Shown here: piece by piece, positions 24,385 through 32,809 of the stretch
Position numbering within the stretch: position 1 is the first letter of the stretch
Layout: every line of letters starts with the position of its first letter
Source of the DNA: Streptomyces sp. CMB-StM0423
GTDB taxonomy: Bacteria > Actinomycetota > Actinomycetes > Streptomycetales > Streptomycetaceae
Reading direction: 5' to 3'
Length of the DNA: 64,000 bases
Assembly: GCF_002847285.1 (NCBI RefSeq)
Contig: NZ_CP025407.1
Location: 310,001 to 374,000, forward strand
The notes under the pieces: model-generated
The model's input: the letters and a program-made list of their open reading frames with translations, nothing else
What the model was told of the DNA's origin: nothing
Database searches by the model: none
Program-made: the position numbers and the translations under genes

Positions 24385-25638
24385 TTATCGGCTGCGAGGC
24401 AGGTTCAGGCCCCGGGTGGCGATGACGTCGCGCTGGATCTCCGACGCGCCGCCGAGGAAGGTGGAGGCGACACAGTCGCGCGACATGTGGGTGAAGACGC
24501 CGCCGAGCGGGGCGTCGCGGCGCTGCCAGAGCTGGGCGGACCGGCCGAAGGCCGAGGCGCCGGTACGGGCCAGGCGCTGGTGCAGCTCCGCGCCGAAGAG
24601 CTGGTTGACCGACGCCTCGTAGCCGGGCACGCCGCCGGCCGCCTGCTTGGACACGGTGTAGCGGGCGAGGTTGTACTGCACCCGGATCTCGGTGTGGCGG
24701 CGGGCGATCTCCCGGCGCAGCGCGGCCCTGGTGTCGTCCCTGAGGAACACGCGGCCCTCGTCGGAGCCGACGTAGCCGACGAGTTCCGACAGCGCCTGCT
24801 CGTACTTGATCGTGGCGCCGATGCCGGCCCGTTCGAAGCTCAGCGCGGTCATCGCGACGTACCAGCCGCGGTTCTCCTCGCCGACCCGGTTGGCCGCCGG
24901 CACCCGGACGTCCTCGAAGAAGATCTCGCAGAACGGCGTCGCCCCGCGGATGTCGGTGATCGGGCGGATGGTCACCCCGGGAGCGGTCGCGTCGACGAGC
25001 AGGAACGTGATGCCGCGGTGCGGCCGCGACGCCTCCGGATCGGTGCGTACGAGCACGAACAGCCAGTCCGCGTACTGCCCGAGCGAGGTCCACACCTTCT
25101 GCCCGTTGACCGTGTACGTGCCGGTGGCCTCGTCGCCCTCGCGGACCGCGCGGGTGCGCAGCGAGGCGAGGTCGGAGCCGGAGCCCGGCTCCGAGAAGCC
25201 CTGCGCCCAGGTGACCTCGCCGCGGGCGATCGGCGGCAGGTGCGCGGCGCGCTGCTCGGCGGTGCCGTGCTCCAGGAGCGTCGGGCCGAGCAGGAAGGCG
25301 CCGATCCCGTTCACGGTGGGGACGCGGGCGCGCATCATCTCCTCCTGGAGGACGAACTCCTCCAGCGCCGACAGTCCCGCCCCGCCGTACTCGGCCGGCC
25401 AGTGCGGGGTTATCCAGCCACGCTCGGCGAGGACCGCCGCCCACGCGCGGGCCCCGTCGCGGCGCGCCGGGTCGTCGGAGAGCCGGTCGACCGGCCAGTT
25501 GTAGCCCCGGACGTCCTCGGGTTCGAGGCTCTGCTCGGCCTCGCGGTCGGGCACGTAGGCCGGTGGGAAGCGGTCGCGTACGAAGGCGCGCACCTCTTCC
25601 CGGAAAGCCGCCTGCTCCGGGGTGTCCGCCCAGTTCAC
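24385..25638 (-). CDS. Acyl-CoA dehydrogenase, large type
   Basis: A 417-residue dehydrogenase. WPAEYGGAGLSALEEFVLQEEM, the FAD/substrate motif WAQGFSEPGSGSDLASLRTRA, NGQKVWTSLGQYADWLFVLVRT and the ending VFTHMSRDCVASTFLGGASEIQRDVIATRGLNLPR are all standard. The C-terminal signature GGASEIQRDVIA is typical of the FadE/IpdE-like enzymes acting on cyclic or steroid CoA esters. The GTG start (25636-25638) overlaps the ligase stop (GTGA), so it is translationally coupled to substrate activation. It likely catalyses the first alpha-beta desaturation, alone or with the smaller paralogue downstream. Confidence 0.93.
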   Translation of the reverse strand: MNWADTPEQAAFREEVRAFVRDRFPPAYVPDREAEQSLEPEDVRGYNWPVDRLSDDPARRDGARAWAAVLAERGWITPHWPAEYGGAGLSALEEFVLQEEMMRARVPTVNGIGAFLLGPTLLEHGTAEQRAAHLPPIARGEVTWAQGFSEPGSGSDLASLRTRAVREGDEATGTYTVNGQKVWTSLGQYADWLFVLVRTDPEASRPHRGITFLLVDATAPGVTIRPITDIRGATPFCEIFFEDVRVPAANRVGEENRGWYVAMTALSFERAGIGATIKYEQALSELVGYVGSDEGRVFLRDDTRAALRREIARRHTEIRVQYNLARYTVSKQAAGGVPGYEASVNQLFGAELHQRLARTGASAFGRSAQLWQRRDAPLGGVFTHMSRDCVASTFLGGASEIQRDVIATRGLNLPRSR

Positions 25639-27224
25639 GGTGTCTCCTCCCGGTCCCAGGTGCCGGGGGTGAGGCCGTGGTCGCCTTCGGCCCGCAGCCG
25701 GTACTTGGCGACTTTGTCGGTGGGCGTACGCGGCAGGGCGTCGATGAACTCGATGTAGCGCGGGACCATCGAGCGGGGCAGCCGCTCCGCGCAGAACGCC
25801 ACCAGCTCGGCGGGCTCCAGCGCCGCTCCCGGCTGCAGCACGACCGCCAGCTTGACGTCCTCGTCGCCCAGGTCGGAGGGCACGCCGATGGCTGCGGACT
25901 CCAGGATCGACGGGTGCAGGTTGACCTCGCACTCCAGGTCGAAGGCCGAGATGTTCTCGCCGCGGCGCCGGATGGCGTCCTTCATCCGGTCGAGGAAGTA
26001 GAAGTAGCCGTCGGCGTCGCGCCACACGCGGTCCCCGGTGTGGAACCACATGTTGCGGAAGCAGTCGGCGGTGGCCTCGGGGGCGCCGTAGTACCCGGTG
26101 GTGATCACGAACGGCTGCCTGGGCCGTACGACCAGCTCGCCGGGCTCGTCCGCCCCGACCTCGCGGTCCCACTCATCGACCACCGCCACCTCGAACCGCT
26201 CCTCGTGGGCCTGCCCGCACGACCCGAGCCGCCACTCGCCGTACGGGCTGGCGGTGGCGATCCCGACCTCCGTGCTGGTGTACGTCTCCACCGAGCGGAC
26301 GCCGAAACGTTCCCACAGCGGCTCGTCGAGGCTCGACTTGCCCATGTAGAAGGTCTCCAGCGGGTGTTCCTTGTCGCGCTCGGTGCGCGGCTGGTTGAGC
26401 AGGATCGGGATCATCGAGAAGACGCTCATCGCGACCTGCGCGTCGAACATGCGCACGTCGTCCCAGAACCGCGAGGCGCTGAAGCGCTCGACGATGGCGA
26501 TGGCCCCGCCGGCGAGGAGCGCCGACATCACGCCGTCCCAGAGCCCGGCGGCGTGGAAGAGGGGCAGCGGGCAGTACGTCGTCTTGCCCCACCGGTCGAG
26601 GAAGTCGAGCGAGTCCAGCGCACAGGTCAGCGCCAGGGCGTGCGGGACCATCGCGCCCTTGGATGGGCCCGTGGTGCCCGAGGTGTACATGATCGCCTGG
26701 AGGTCGCCGAAGCCGACGTCGACGCGGGGTGCCTCCACGCCGTTGGACAGCAGGCTGGACAGCGTCGCGGCGGGCTTGCCGAGCGCGCCGAGCCGGACGC
26801 CGGACGCGCCTTCCGTCCGTACGATGAGGCGGCCAAGGTCGGGCAGGTGCCGGGCCACCTCCGGGAGTCTGTCGGCGTACGGCGCGTCGATGATCAGCGC
26901 CGAGGCGTCGGAGGAGTGCAGGACGTGCCGGAGCAGTTCGCCGCGGTAGCCGACGTTGATCGGCACGGCGACGGCCCCCAGCCGGGCCAGCGCGAAGATC
27001 ACGTGGATGAAGTCGGCGCAGTTGGGGAGCATCACGCCGACGTGGTCGCCCCGGTCGATGCCCGCGGTGGCCAGCCCCTGCGCCACGCGGTCGGCCATCG
27101 AGTCGACCTCGCCGTAGGTGACCTCGCCCTCGCGGAATTTGAGGAAGGTCTCTGTCCGATGGGTTTCGGCCCGTTCTCGGAGTACGTCACCGAGAACCAG
27201 GCTCGCCAGCGCTTCGTTCCGCAT
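25635..27224 (-). CDS. AMP-forming acyl-CoA ligase (CaiC/FadD-like)
   Basis: A 529-residue adenylate-forming enzyme. The P-loop-like A3 motif is MYTSGTTGPSKGAMVPH; A5 is YTSTEVGIA; A7/A8 are WFHTGDRVWRDADGYFYFLDRMKDAIRRRGENISAFDLE; the A10 lysine lies in PRTPTDKVAKYRL. It activates a carboxylic acid to the CoA ester through an acyl-adenylate. Resemblance is greatest to crotonobetaine/carnitine-CoA ligases, but the substrate is unknown. ATG 27222-27224 has AAGAGG upstream. It is the first gene of the operon; the spacer upstream (27225-27300) contains an imperfect dyad around ACCAAGGT that could be an operator. Confidence 0.93.
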   Translation of the reverse strand: MRNEALASLVLGDVLRERAETHRTETFLKFREGEVTYGEVDSMADRVAQGLATAGIDRGDHVGVMLPNCADFIHVIFALARLGAVAVPINVGYRGELLRHVLHSSDASALIIDAPYADRLPEVARHLPDLGRLIVRTEGASGVRLGALGKPAATLSSLLSNGVEAPRVDVGFGDLQAIMYTSGTTGPSKGAMVPHALALTCALDSLDFLDRWGKTTYCPLPLFHAAGLWDGVMSALLAGGAIAIVERFSASRFWDDVRMFDAQVAMSVFSMIPILLNQPRTERDKEHPLETFYMGKSSLDEPLWERFGVRSVETYTSTEVGIATASPYGEWRLGSCGQAHEERFEVAVVDEWDREVGADEPGELVVRPRQPFVITTGYYGAPEATADCFRNMWFHTGDRVWRDADGYFYFLDRMKDAIRRRGENISAFDLECEVNLHPSILESAAIGVPSDLGDEDVKLAVVLQPGAALEPAELVAFCAERLPRSMVPRYIEFIDALPRTPTDKVAKYRLRAEGDHGLTPGTWDREETP

Positions 27225-27441
27225 TCGAACCTCTTGCTTCGCTTTTGGGCGGCACTGATTCGCTTGCGACGGTCGAACTGATATTGACTACCAAGGTCGT
27301 TGATATCGGACCACGAAAGAATGCGCCTCGCAAGGGTGCTTGGCGCCGCTCCGCCGCCGCCCGGACCGGCCCGGTGGCCAACTCGGGCTGTAGCGCGGTG
27401 TGTTGGGGCCGTTGCCGGGTGTCGGCTCCTTGCGGCAGACA

Positions 27442-27476
27442 GCGGCGCCCGGCGCGGGGTATGCGCCGGGCGCCGC
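27442..27476 (-). terminator. Perfect 14-bp hairpin after kinase gene
   Basis: The arms GCGGCGCCCGGCGC (27442-27455) and GCGCCGGGCGCCGC (27463-27476) pair fully around a seven-base loop, 18 bases beyond the kinase stop. No T tract is present. It can terminate the minus-strand kinase transcript and shield the acyl-CoA operon promoter. Confidence 0.65.
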
Positions 27477-27493
27477 TGGCGGCGGACTGCGTG

Positions 27494-29308
27494 CTAGTCG
27501 TCCGCCTTGGGCTCCTCCGCGTTGCGCCAGATCGTGAGGTCGAAGGTGACGTACGACGCGTCACCCGACTCCCGCTTGCCGCGGTACGTCGCCACGGCGA
27601 TATGGCCCGCGTCGCTGAGCACGCAGAACTGCGAGCCGTCGCCGACCTGGTCGAGGGTGATCTTCTCGGTGTAGCGGGTCTCCGTCCGGCAGGTCTCCAG
27701 GGAGCCCTTCTCCGAGTTGTTCAGCAGGATGAACTTCCCGTTGTCGCTGCCGATCCAGGAGTCCGAGAAGAGGGTGTCGACGTAGTAGTACAAGTCCTGA
27801 CCGCCGTAGGCCACGTCCCCTTCCTCCGGCCGCGGAGGGTTGTCGGCGAGGTTCAGGGCGTAGTTCTGCGTCACGTCGACGCCCTCGTACGTGACCGGCT
27901 TCGGGTCGACCGGCTTCTTCTCCGTACCCGAGTCCGCTCCCTCACCCGAACTGTGCGAGCCGCCGCCGGTGCTGTTGCTCGCGGGCGCCTTGCTCTCGTT
28001 GCCCTTGTCGGAGTCGTCCGGCAGCAGCGAGCCGATGACCCCGAGGACCACGAGCGACCCCACCACCGACGCAGCGACGATCAGCCCGGTCCGCTTCTTC
28101 TTGGGCGGCTGAGGAGCCGCGTAGGGCGGGCGGGCGCCCGGCGGCGGGGTGCGGTAGCCGGGAGGGGGCGTGCGGTAGCCGCCGGGCGGCGGCTGCATCG
28201 GGTGCCCGGGCGGCGGCGGCGCGCCGGGAACCCCCGGGGCGCTCTGCGTCGGCGCGGCGGCGGTCGGCGAGAACGCGGCCTGCGGGTGCATCTGGCCCGG
28301 CGCCGGGTGCTGCGGTGCGAACTGGGTCGGCGGGTGCTGCGGCGCGGCCTGGGTGGGGGGCGGCGCGACGGTCGGCTGGGGCGGCGGGGTCTTCGCCGGT
28401 TCCGGCAACTGCAGCCGCTCGGTGATCGAGCCGACGACCGACTGGGGCAGCCAGTCCTCGCCCTGGCGCAGCGGCTCCGGCGAGATCTCGTGGCACTGCT
28501 CGATGATCTCCGTCAGGCTCGGCCGCTCGTCCGGGTCCCGCGTCAGACAGCGGGTCACCAGGGGCAGCAGCTCCGCGGGCACCCGGCTGAGGTCGGGGTC
28601 CTCGTGCACGATCCGGTAGAGCACCGCGTGCGAGGGCCCCTCACCGTACGCGGGTGATCCGATGGCCGCGTAGGCCGCGATCTGGCCGAGGGCGAAGACG
28701 TCGGTCGCGTTGCTGATCGTCCCCGCCGCCGCCTGCTCCGGCGCCATGAACGACGGGGTGCCCACGCTGACCCCGGTGCCGGTCAGCGCGGTGGTCTCCG
28801 CGGCGCGCGCGATGCCGAAGTCGATCACGCGCGGGCCGTCGGAGGCGAGCAGCACGTTGGCGGGCTTGAGATCGCGGTGCACGATGCCGGCGCCGTGGAT
28901 GACGTGCAGCGCCTCGGCGACGCCGACGGACAGCAGCAGCACGCTGCGCAGCGGCAGCGCGCCGTGCTGCGCCACGGCGTGCGCGAGCGACGGACCCGGT
29001 ACGTACGCCGTGGCCAGCCAGGGCTGGGGACCCTCGGTGTCGGAGTCGATGACCGGCGCGGTGTACAGGCCCTGCACCCGCTGCGCGGCCTGGACCTCCC
29101 GCTGGAAGCGCCGCCGGAACTCGGGATCCTCGCTGAACTCGGGCCGGATCACCTTGATCGCGATGGGCCTGCCGCCGGGTGTGTAGGAGAGGTACACCTT
29201 GCCCATCCCGCCCGTGCCGAGCACGGCGGCGAGCCGGTAACCGCCGACGACGGCCGGATCGCTCTGCTCAAGCGGCCGGAAAAGGTTCGCCGAAGGTCCA
29301 CTGGTCAT
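27494..29308 (-). CDS. Membrane Ser/Thr protein kinase with proline-rich linker
   Basis: A 604-residue kinase. Residues 20-285 hold LGTGGMGKVYLSYTPGG, IAIKVIRPEF, HRDLKPANVLL, DFGIARAAET, and MAPEQAAAG. A long Pro/Gln-rich linker (about 300-440), with repeats such as PPPGYRTPPPG, leads to a membrane helix (GLIVAASVVGSLVVLGVIGSLL). The outer 130-residue domain (VTYEGVDVTQNYALNLADNPP, GDVAYGGQDLYYY, VATYRGKRESGDASYVTFDLTIW) is a beta-rich sensor with Cys residues that may bridge. ATG at 29306-29308 is favoured over one three codons upstream because the AGGGGA site would overlap the latter. It is monocistronic; the signal sensed is unknown. Confidence 0.92.
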   Translation of the reverse strand: MTSGPSANLFRPLEQSDPAVVGGYRLAAVLGTGGMGKVYLSYTPGGRPIAIKVIRPEFSEDPEFRRRFQREVQAAQRVQGLYTAPVIDSDTEGPQPWLATAYVPGPSLAHAVAQHGALPLRSVLLLSVGVAEALHVIHGAGIVHRDLKPANVLLASDGPRVIDFGIARAAETTALTGTGVSVGTPSFMAPEQAAAGTISNATDVFALGQIAAYAAIGSPAYGEGPSHAVLYRIVHEDPDLSRVPAELLPLVTRCLTRDPDERPSLTEIIEQCHEISPEPLRQGEDWLPQSVVGSITERLQLPEPAKTPPPQPTVAPPPTQAAPQHPPTQFAPQHPAPGQMHPQAAFSPTAAAPTQSAPGVPGAPPPPGHPMQPPPGGYRTPPPGYRTPPPGARPPYAAPQPPKKKRTGLIVAASVVGSLVVLGVIGSLLPDDSDKGNESKAPASNSTGGGSHSSGEGADSGTEKKPVDPKPVTYEGVDVTQNYALNLADNPPRPEEGDVAYGGQDLYYYVDTLFSDSWIGSDNGKFILLNNSEKGSLETCRTETRYTEKITLDQVGDGSQFCVLSDAGHIAVATYRGKRESGDASYVTFDLTIWRNAEEPKADD

Positions 29309-29510
29309 GGTGATCATCCCCTGTTCACGGCAGTCGAACTCCTGCCGACACCCCGAAGTCAACGGGGAGCGTACCGACTTTCCTTCGCTGTCCTCACCAC
29401 GTAGGGCAACAACCCTGCAACAACAGATTCCGTCCGGACCCACGAAGGTCCCCGAGGAGGGCATCGCGGACCCCCGCACCCGGCCCCCGGGGGGGCCGGG
29501 CCGGGGTTCG

Positions 29511-29642
29511 TCAGTGGCTGGCCGTCGGCTCCGGTTCGCGGGCCGGCATGGGCTGCGTCTGCGCGTCCTGTCCCGTGGGCCGCGGCCCGTCGCCCTCGGG
29601 GTCGAGGTCGGGCACGGCCACGGCGGCGGACCTGCTTGCCGG
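29511..29642 (-). CDS. Possible small hydrophilic protein
   Basis: A minus-strand frame ends at TGA 29511-29513 with a Pro/Glu-rich tail (DLDPEGDGPRPTGQDAQTQP). It could start at one of several codons near 29640-29670, including an ATG inside the 18-bp palindrome at 29652-29669. It has no recognised family and ordinary composition for the region, so this is tentative. Confidence 0.25.
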   Translation of the reverse strand, partial: PASRSAAVAVPDLDPEGDGPRPTGQDAQTQPMPAREPEPTASH

Positions 29643-29651
29643 TCTGCCGGG

Positions 29652-29669
29652 ATGAGTACGCGTACTCAT
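29652..29669. promoter_or_regulatory. Perfect 18-bp palindrome ATGAGTACGCGTACTCAT
   Basis: The sequence is fully self-complementary with no spacer and lies 34 bases upstream of the membrane-protein start. Perfect GAGTACGCGTACTC-type palindromes ahead of small membrane proteins look like operators for a dimeric regulator, though the regulator is not identifiable here. The palindrome also encodes ATG on both strands. Confidence 0.55.
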
Positions 29670-29702
29670 GCCCGTATCCCGCGCGCGGCGGACCATGGCT
29701 CC

Positions 29703-30140
29703 ATGAGACAGCTCTCAGCCGTCGCGGCCGTGGGTCTCGTGCTGGCCTGCCCGGTCTGGGTGTGGTGGGCAGTCGGTCAGTTGGACGCGGACTTCGACGA
29801 CCTGGACTACTACATGCGGCCGCCGGAGCTGCCCCCGGGGCTGGAGCCCGCGCTCGGGATCAGCGGGATGGCCGTCGCCGTCGTATGCGCGGTGGTGCTG
29901 GTGGTCGGCACCTGGCTGGAGTGGTTCGACCTCCGGTGGTGGCAGGTGATCGGGCCGCTGGTCCTCGCGGGGATCGGCACCGGGTACGGCTGGCGGATCC
30001 TCACCGCCGGCGGCATCGGCGCCAACATCGGCGCCGGGGCCGTGATGCTCTTCGGGGTGCCGACGCTGTTCGCGACGCTCGTCTGGGCGCTGGTGCGGAG
30101 CATTCTGCTGGTACGGCAGGCGCGCAGGCGCCGGAGCTGA
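29703..30140 (+). CDS. Small four-helix integral membrane protein
   Basis: A 145-residue protein with four predicted membrane helices (LSAVAAVGLVLACPVWVWWAV; ISGMAVAVVCAVVLVVGTWL; WQVIGPLVLAGIGTGYGWRI; GAGAVMLFGVPTLFATLVWAL) and a basic C-terminus (RQARRRRS). An acidic loop between helices 1 and 2 (DADFDDLDYYMRPPEL) probably faces outside. The family is unknown. ATG 29703 follows the palindrome at 29652-29669, which is probably its control site. Confidence 0.75.
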   Translation: MRQLSAVAAVGLVLACPVWVWWAVGQLDADFDDLDYYMRPPELPPGLEPALGISGMAVAVVCAVVLVVGTWLEWFDLRWWQVIGPLVLAGIGTGYGWRILTAGGIGANIGAGAVMLFGVPTLFATLVWALVRSILLVRQARRRRS

Positions 30141-30189
30141 ACCCCGGCGGCGGCCGGAGTCGTTGCGGCGGGTCTCCCGCGCGTGCCGG

Positions 30190-30373
30190 GTCAGGTGCCC
30201 GCGGCGCGCGGCGACGACGCCGAGGAGATCGGCGCCCTGTGGGCCGGGCTCGCCGAAGGTCGGTCGTACGGCGCCCGCTGGCACCCGCGCCGTGGGCGCC
30301 GCTGTTCGGCATGCTCACCGACCGCTTCGGCGTCACCTGGGTCCTGGACGCCGCGGCCCCGTACCAGGGCTGA
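30190..30373 (+). pseudogene. PhnB-type VOC protein, frameshifted C-terminal remnant
   Basis: The frame around 30200-30262 reads GDDAEEIGALWAGLAEG, and a neighbouring frame then gives PLAPAPWAPLFGMLTDRFGVTWVLD to a TGA at 30371-30373. In intact PhnB relatives these two blocks are contiguous (DDxxEIxxLWxxLxEGG...PLxxxxWGxxFGMLxDRFGVxWxV). The N-terminal half is missing and the join is out of frame, so it is a relic. Confidence 0.7.
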
Positions 30374-30481
30374 ACCAGCCGCTCGCGGGTCCGAGGGGCT
30401 GGGAGACGCACGGGCGGGATCGTCGCCCGTGCACAAGTAGAGTGCAGCCACGCCTCGTGACCGTCGTTTCTGGGGGGATGC

Positions 30482-31405
30482 GTGCTGCGGCAGTTGGAGT
30501 ACCTGGTCGCCCTCGCCCGGGAGCAGCACTTCGGCCGGGCCGCCGCCGCGTGCTTCGTCTCCCAGCCCTCGCTCTCCGCCGGCATCCGCAAGCTCGAAAG
30601 CGACCTCGGCGTTCCCCTCATCCGCCGCGGCGCCCGCTACGAGGGGCTGACGCCCGAGGGCGAGCACGTGCTGACCTGGGCGCACCGCATGCTCGCCGAG
30701 CACACCGCCCTGCGCCAGGAACTCGCCTCGCTGCAGGGCGAGCTGACCGGCACCCTGCGGCTGGGCGCCATCCCCACCGCACTCACCGTCGCCTCCCTGA
30801 TCACCACCCCCTTCTGCGCCCGGCACCCGGGCGCGAAGGTCAGCCTGGAGTCGCTGTCCTCCAGGGACATCACCCGCCGCCTCACCGGCCTGGAGATCGA
30901 CGCCGCGCTGACCTACCTCGACGACCCCACGCTGCGCGACGTCCAGCGCATTCCGCTGTACGAGGAGCGGTACGTGCTGCTGACCCCGGCCGACGGCCCG
31001 CTGGCCGGCGCCGCCGAGGCGAGCTGGGCGCAGGCCGCCGCCCTGCCGCTGTGCCTGCTCGGCCCGCGCATGCGCAACCGCCGCATCCTCGACGAGAACT
31101 TCGCCGCGGAAGGTGCCACCGCCTCCCCCGCCGTCGAGTCCGACACGGTCGCCGGCCTGTACGCGCACCTTGCCGCCGGCCCGTGGTCCAGCGTCGTCTC
31201 GCACGCCTGGCTGCACATGTTCGGCGTCCCCGAGGGCAAACACGTCGTACGTCTGAGCGGCCCGGCCCACGGCGCCCGCGTCGGTCTGGTCGTCGCCGAA
31301 CAGCGGCCCCAGCCGCCCATGGTCCGGGCCCTGCTGGCGGTGGCACGTGAAGCGGGCGTACGCGGGTCCCTGGACGCCCTCCTCCACCGCCACCTGCGCT
31401 CATAG
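30482..31405 (+). CDS. LysR-family transcriptional regulator
   Basis: A 307-residue LysR protein: the HTH (LRQLEYLVALAREQHFGRAAAACFVSQPSLSAGIRKLE), linker helix, and a periplasmic-binding-like effector domain (LTGTLRLGAIPTALTVASLI, LEIDAALTYLDDP, YVLLTPADGPLAG). GTG 30482 has a GGGGGG-rich ribosome site. It lies immediately upstream of, and in the same direction as, an NAD-dependent formate dehydrogenase gene. LysR regulators in this position commonly control formate or one-carbon oxidation, so it is probably the activator of that gene; the ligand is not known. Confidence 0.92.
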   Translation: MLRQLEYLVALAREQHFGRAAAACFVSQPSLSAGIRKLESDLGVPLIRRGARYEGLTPEGEHVLTWAHRMLAEHTALRQELASLQGELTGTLRLGAIPTALTVASLITTPFCARHPGAKVSLESLSSRDITRRLTGLEIDAALTYLDDPTLRDVQRIPLYEERYVLLTPADGPLAGAAEASWAQAAALPLCLLGPRMRNRRILDENFAAEGATASPAVESDTVAGLYAHLAAGPWSSVVSHAWLHMFGVPEGKHVVRLSGPAHGARVGLVVAEQRPQPPMVRALLAVAREAGVRGSLDALLHRHLRS

Positions 31406-31513
31406 CCGACTCCTCACGCCCATAGAACACTTCGCTTTGACCACGCGGACTCCCCGCCGCCACCGTGAAGGCCATCCCGCACAACTCGCCTCACCCGATC
31501 GAGGAGTCCGGCC

Positions 31514-32683
31514 ATGGCCAAGGTCCTGTGCGTGCTCTACGACGACCCCACCGGCGGATACCCGGCCGGCTACGCCCGCGACGACCTGCCCCCCATCGAG
31601 TCCTACCCGGACGGCCAGTCGGCGCCCACGCCCCAGGGCACCGACTTCACCCCCGGTCACCTGCTCGGCAGCGTCTCCGGCGAACTGGGCCTGCGCGCCT
31701 TCCTGGAGAGCCGCGGCCACACCCTGGTCGTCACCTCCGACAAGGACGGTGACGCGAGCGTCTTCGACCGCGAGCTGCCCGACGCCGACGTGGTCATCTC
31801 CCAGCCGTTCTGGCCCGCCTACCTCACGGCCGAGCGCATCGCCGCCGCCCGGAACCTCCAGCTCGCCATCACCGCGGGCATCGGCTCCGACCATGTCGAC
31901 CTGGACGCCGCCATCGCCCACGACGTGGCCGTCGCCGAGGTCACCTTCTCGAACAGCATCAGCGTCGCCGAGCACGTCGTGATGTCGATCCTGGCGCTGG
32001 TCCGCAACTACCTGCCGTCGAACCGGGTGGCCGGCGAGGGCGGCTGGAACATCGCGGACTGCGTCGAGCGCTCGTACGACCTGGAAGGGATGCACGTCGG
32101 CACGGTCGCCGCGGGCCGCATCGGGCTGGCCGTGCTCCGCCGGCTGGCGCCCTTCGACGTCAGGCTCCACTACACCGACCGGCACCGCCTGCCGTCGGAC
32201 GTCGAGGAGGAACTGGGGCTGGTCTTCCACGAGTCGACCGCGGCCATGGTGCCGCACTGCGACGTCGTCACCATCAACGCGCCCCTGCACCCCGAGACCG
32301 AGGGCCTGTTCGACGCCGAGCTGCTGTCCACGATGCGGCGCGGGGCGTACCTCATCAACACGGCCCGCGCCCGCATCGCCGACCGCGACGCCGTCCGGGA
32401 GGCCCTGGAGAGCGGCCGGCTGGCGGGCTACGCGGGCGACGTCTGGTACCCGCAGCCGGCGCCGGCGGACCACCCGTGGCGGACCATGCCCCACCACGGC
32501 ATGACCCCGCACATCTCCGGCTCGTCCCTGTCCGCCCAGGCCCGCTACGCCGCCGGCACCCGCGAGATCCTCGAATGCTGGCTCGACGGCAAGCCCATCC
32601 GTGACGAGTACCTCATCGTCTCCGGCGGCGCCCTCGCCGGGGCCGGCGCCCACTCGTACGCGGTCAACGAGACCACGGTCTGA
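31514..32683 (+). CDS. NAD-dependent formate dehydrogenase
   Basis: A 389-residue D-2-hydroxyacid-dehydrogenase-fold enzyme that oxidises formate to CO2 with NAD+. The formate-site blocks SQPFWPAYLTAERI and AITAGIGSDHVDLDAA are followed by FSNSISVAEHVVMSILALVRN. The nucleotide loop is HVGTVAAGRIGLAVLRRL, with Ala-Ala in place of the usual Gly-Ala. Next come NAPLHPETEGLFD, NTARARI (family NTARGxI), GDVWYPQPAP and the catalytic TPHISGSSLSAQARYA with His paired to Gln. The Gly to Arg change in NTARARI is unusual. ATG 31514 has GGAG upstream. It likely detoxifies formate or recovers NADH, under the LysR protein before it. Confidence 0.93.
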   Translation: MAKVLCVLYDDPTGGYPAGYARDDLPPIESYPDGQSAPTPQGTDFTPGHLLGSVSGELGLRAFLESRGHTLVVTSDKDGDASVFDRELPDADVVISQPFWPAYLTAERIAAARNLQLAITAGIGSDHVDLDAAIAHDVAVAEVTFSNSISVAEHVVMSILALVRNYLPSNRVAGEGGWNIADCVERSYDLEGMHVGTVAAGRIGLAVLRRLAPFDVRLHYTDRHRLPSDVEEELGLVFHESTAAMVPHCDVVTINAPLHPETEGLFDAELLSTMRRGAYLINTARARIADRDAVREALESGRLAGYAGDVWYPQPAPADHPWRTMPHHGMTPHISGSSLSAQARYAAGTREILECWLDGKPIRDEYLIVSGGALAGAGAHSYAVNETTV

Positions 32684-32715
32684 GCCTCCTGCCTCCCCGG
32701 CAGTCACCGCGCGTG

Positions 32716-32748
32716 GGCCGGCCCGGACGACGAGGTCCCGGGCCGGCC
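32716..32748. terminator. Bidirectional terminator hairpin
   Basis: The arms GGCCGGCCCGG (32716-32726) and CCGGGCCGGCC (32738-32748) form an 11-bp stem with an 11-base loop. It lies between the ends of the convergent formate dehydrogenase and histidine kinase genes and suits both. Confidence 0.6.
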
Positions 32749-32809
32749 GCGCCGTACGTCCCCTCCCCCGGCCGTACGGCACGTCACCGCCGGTGTGCCG
32801 CAGCCCCGT

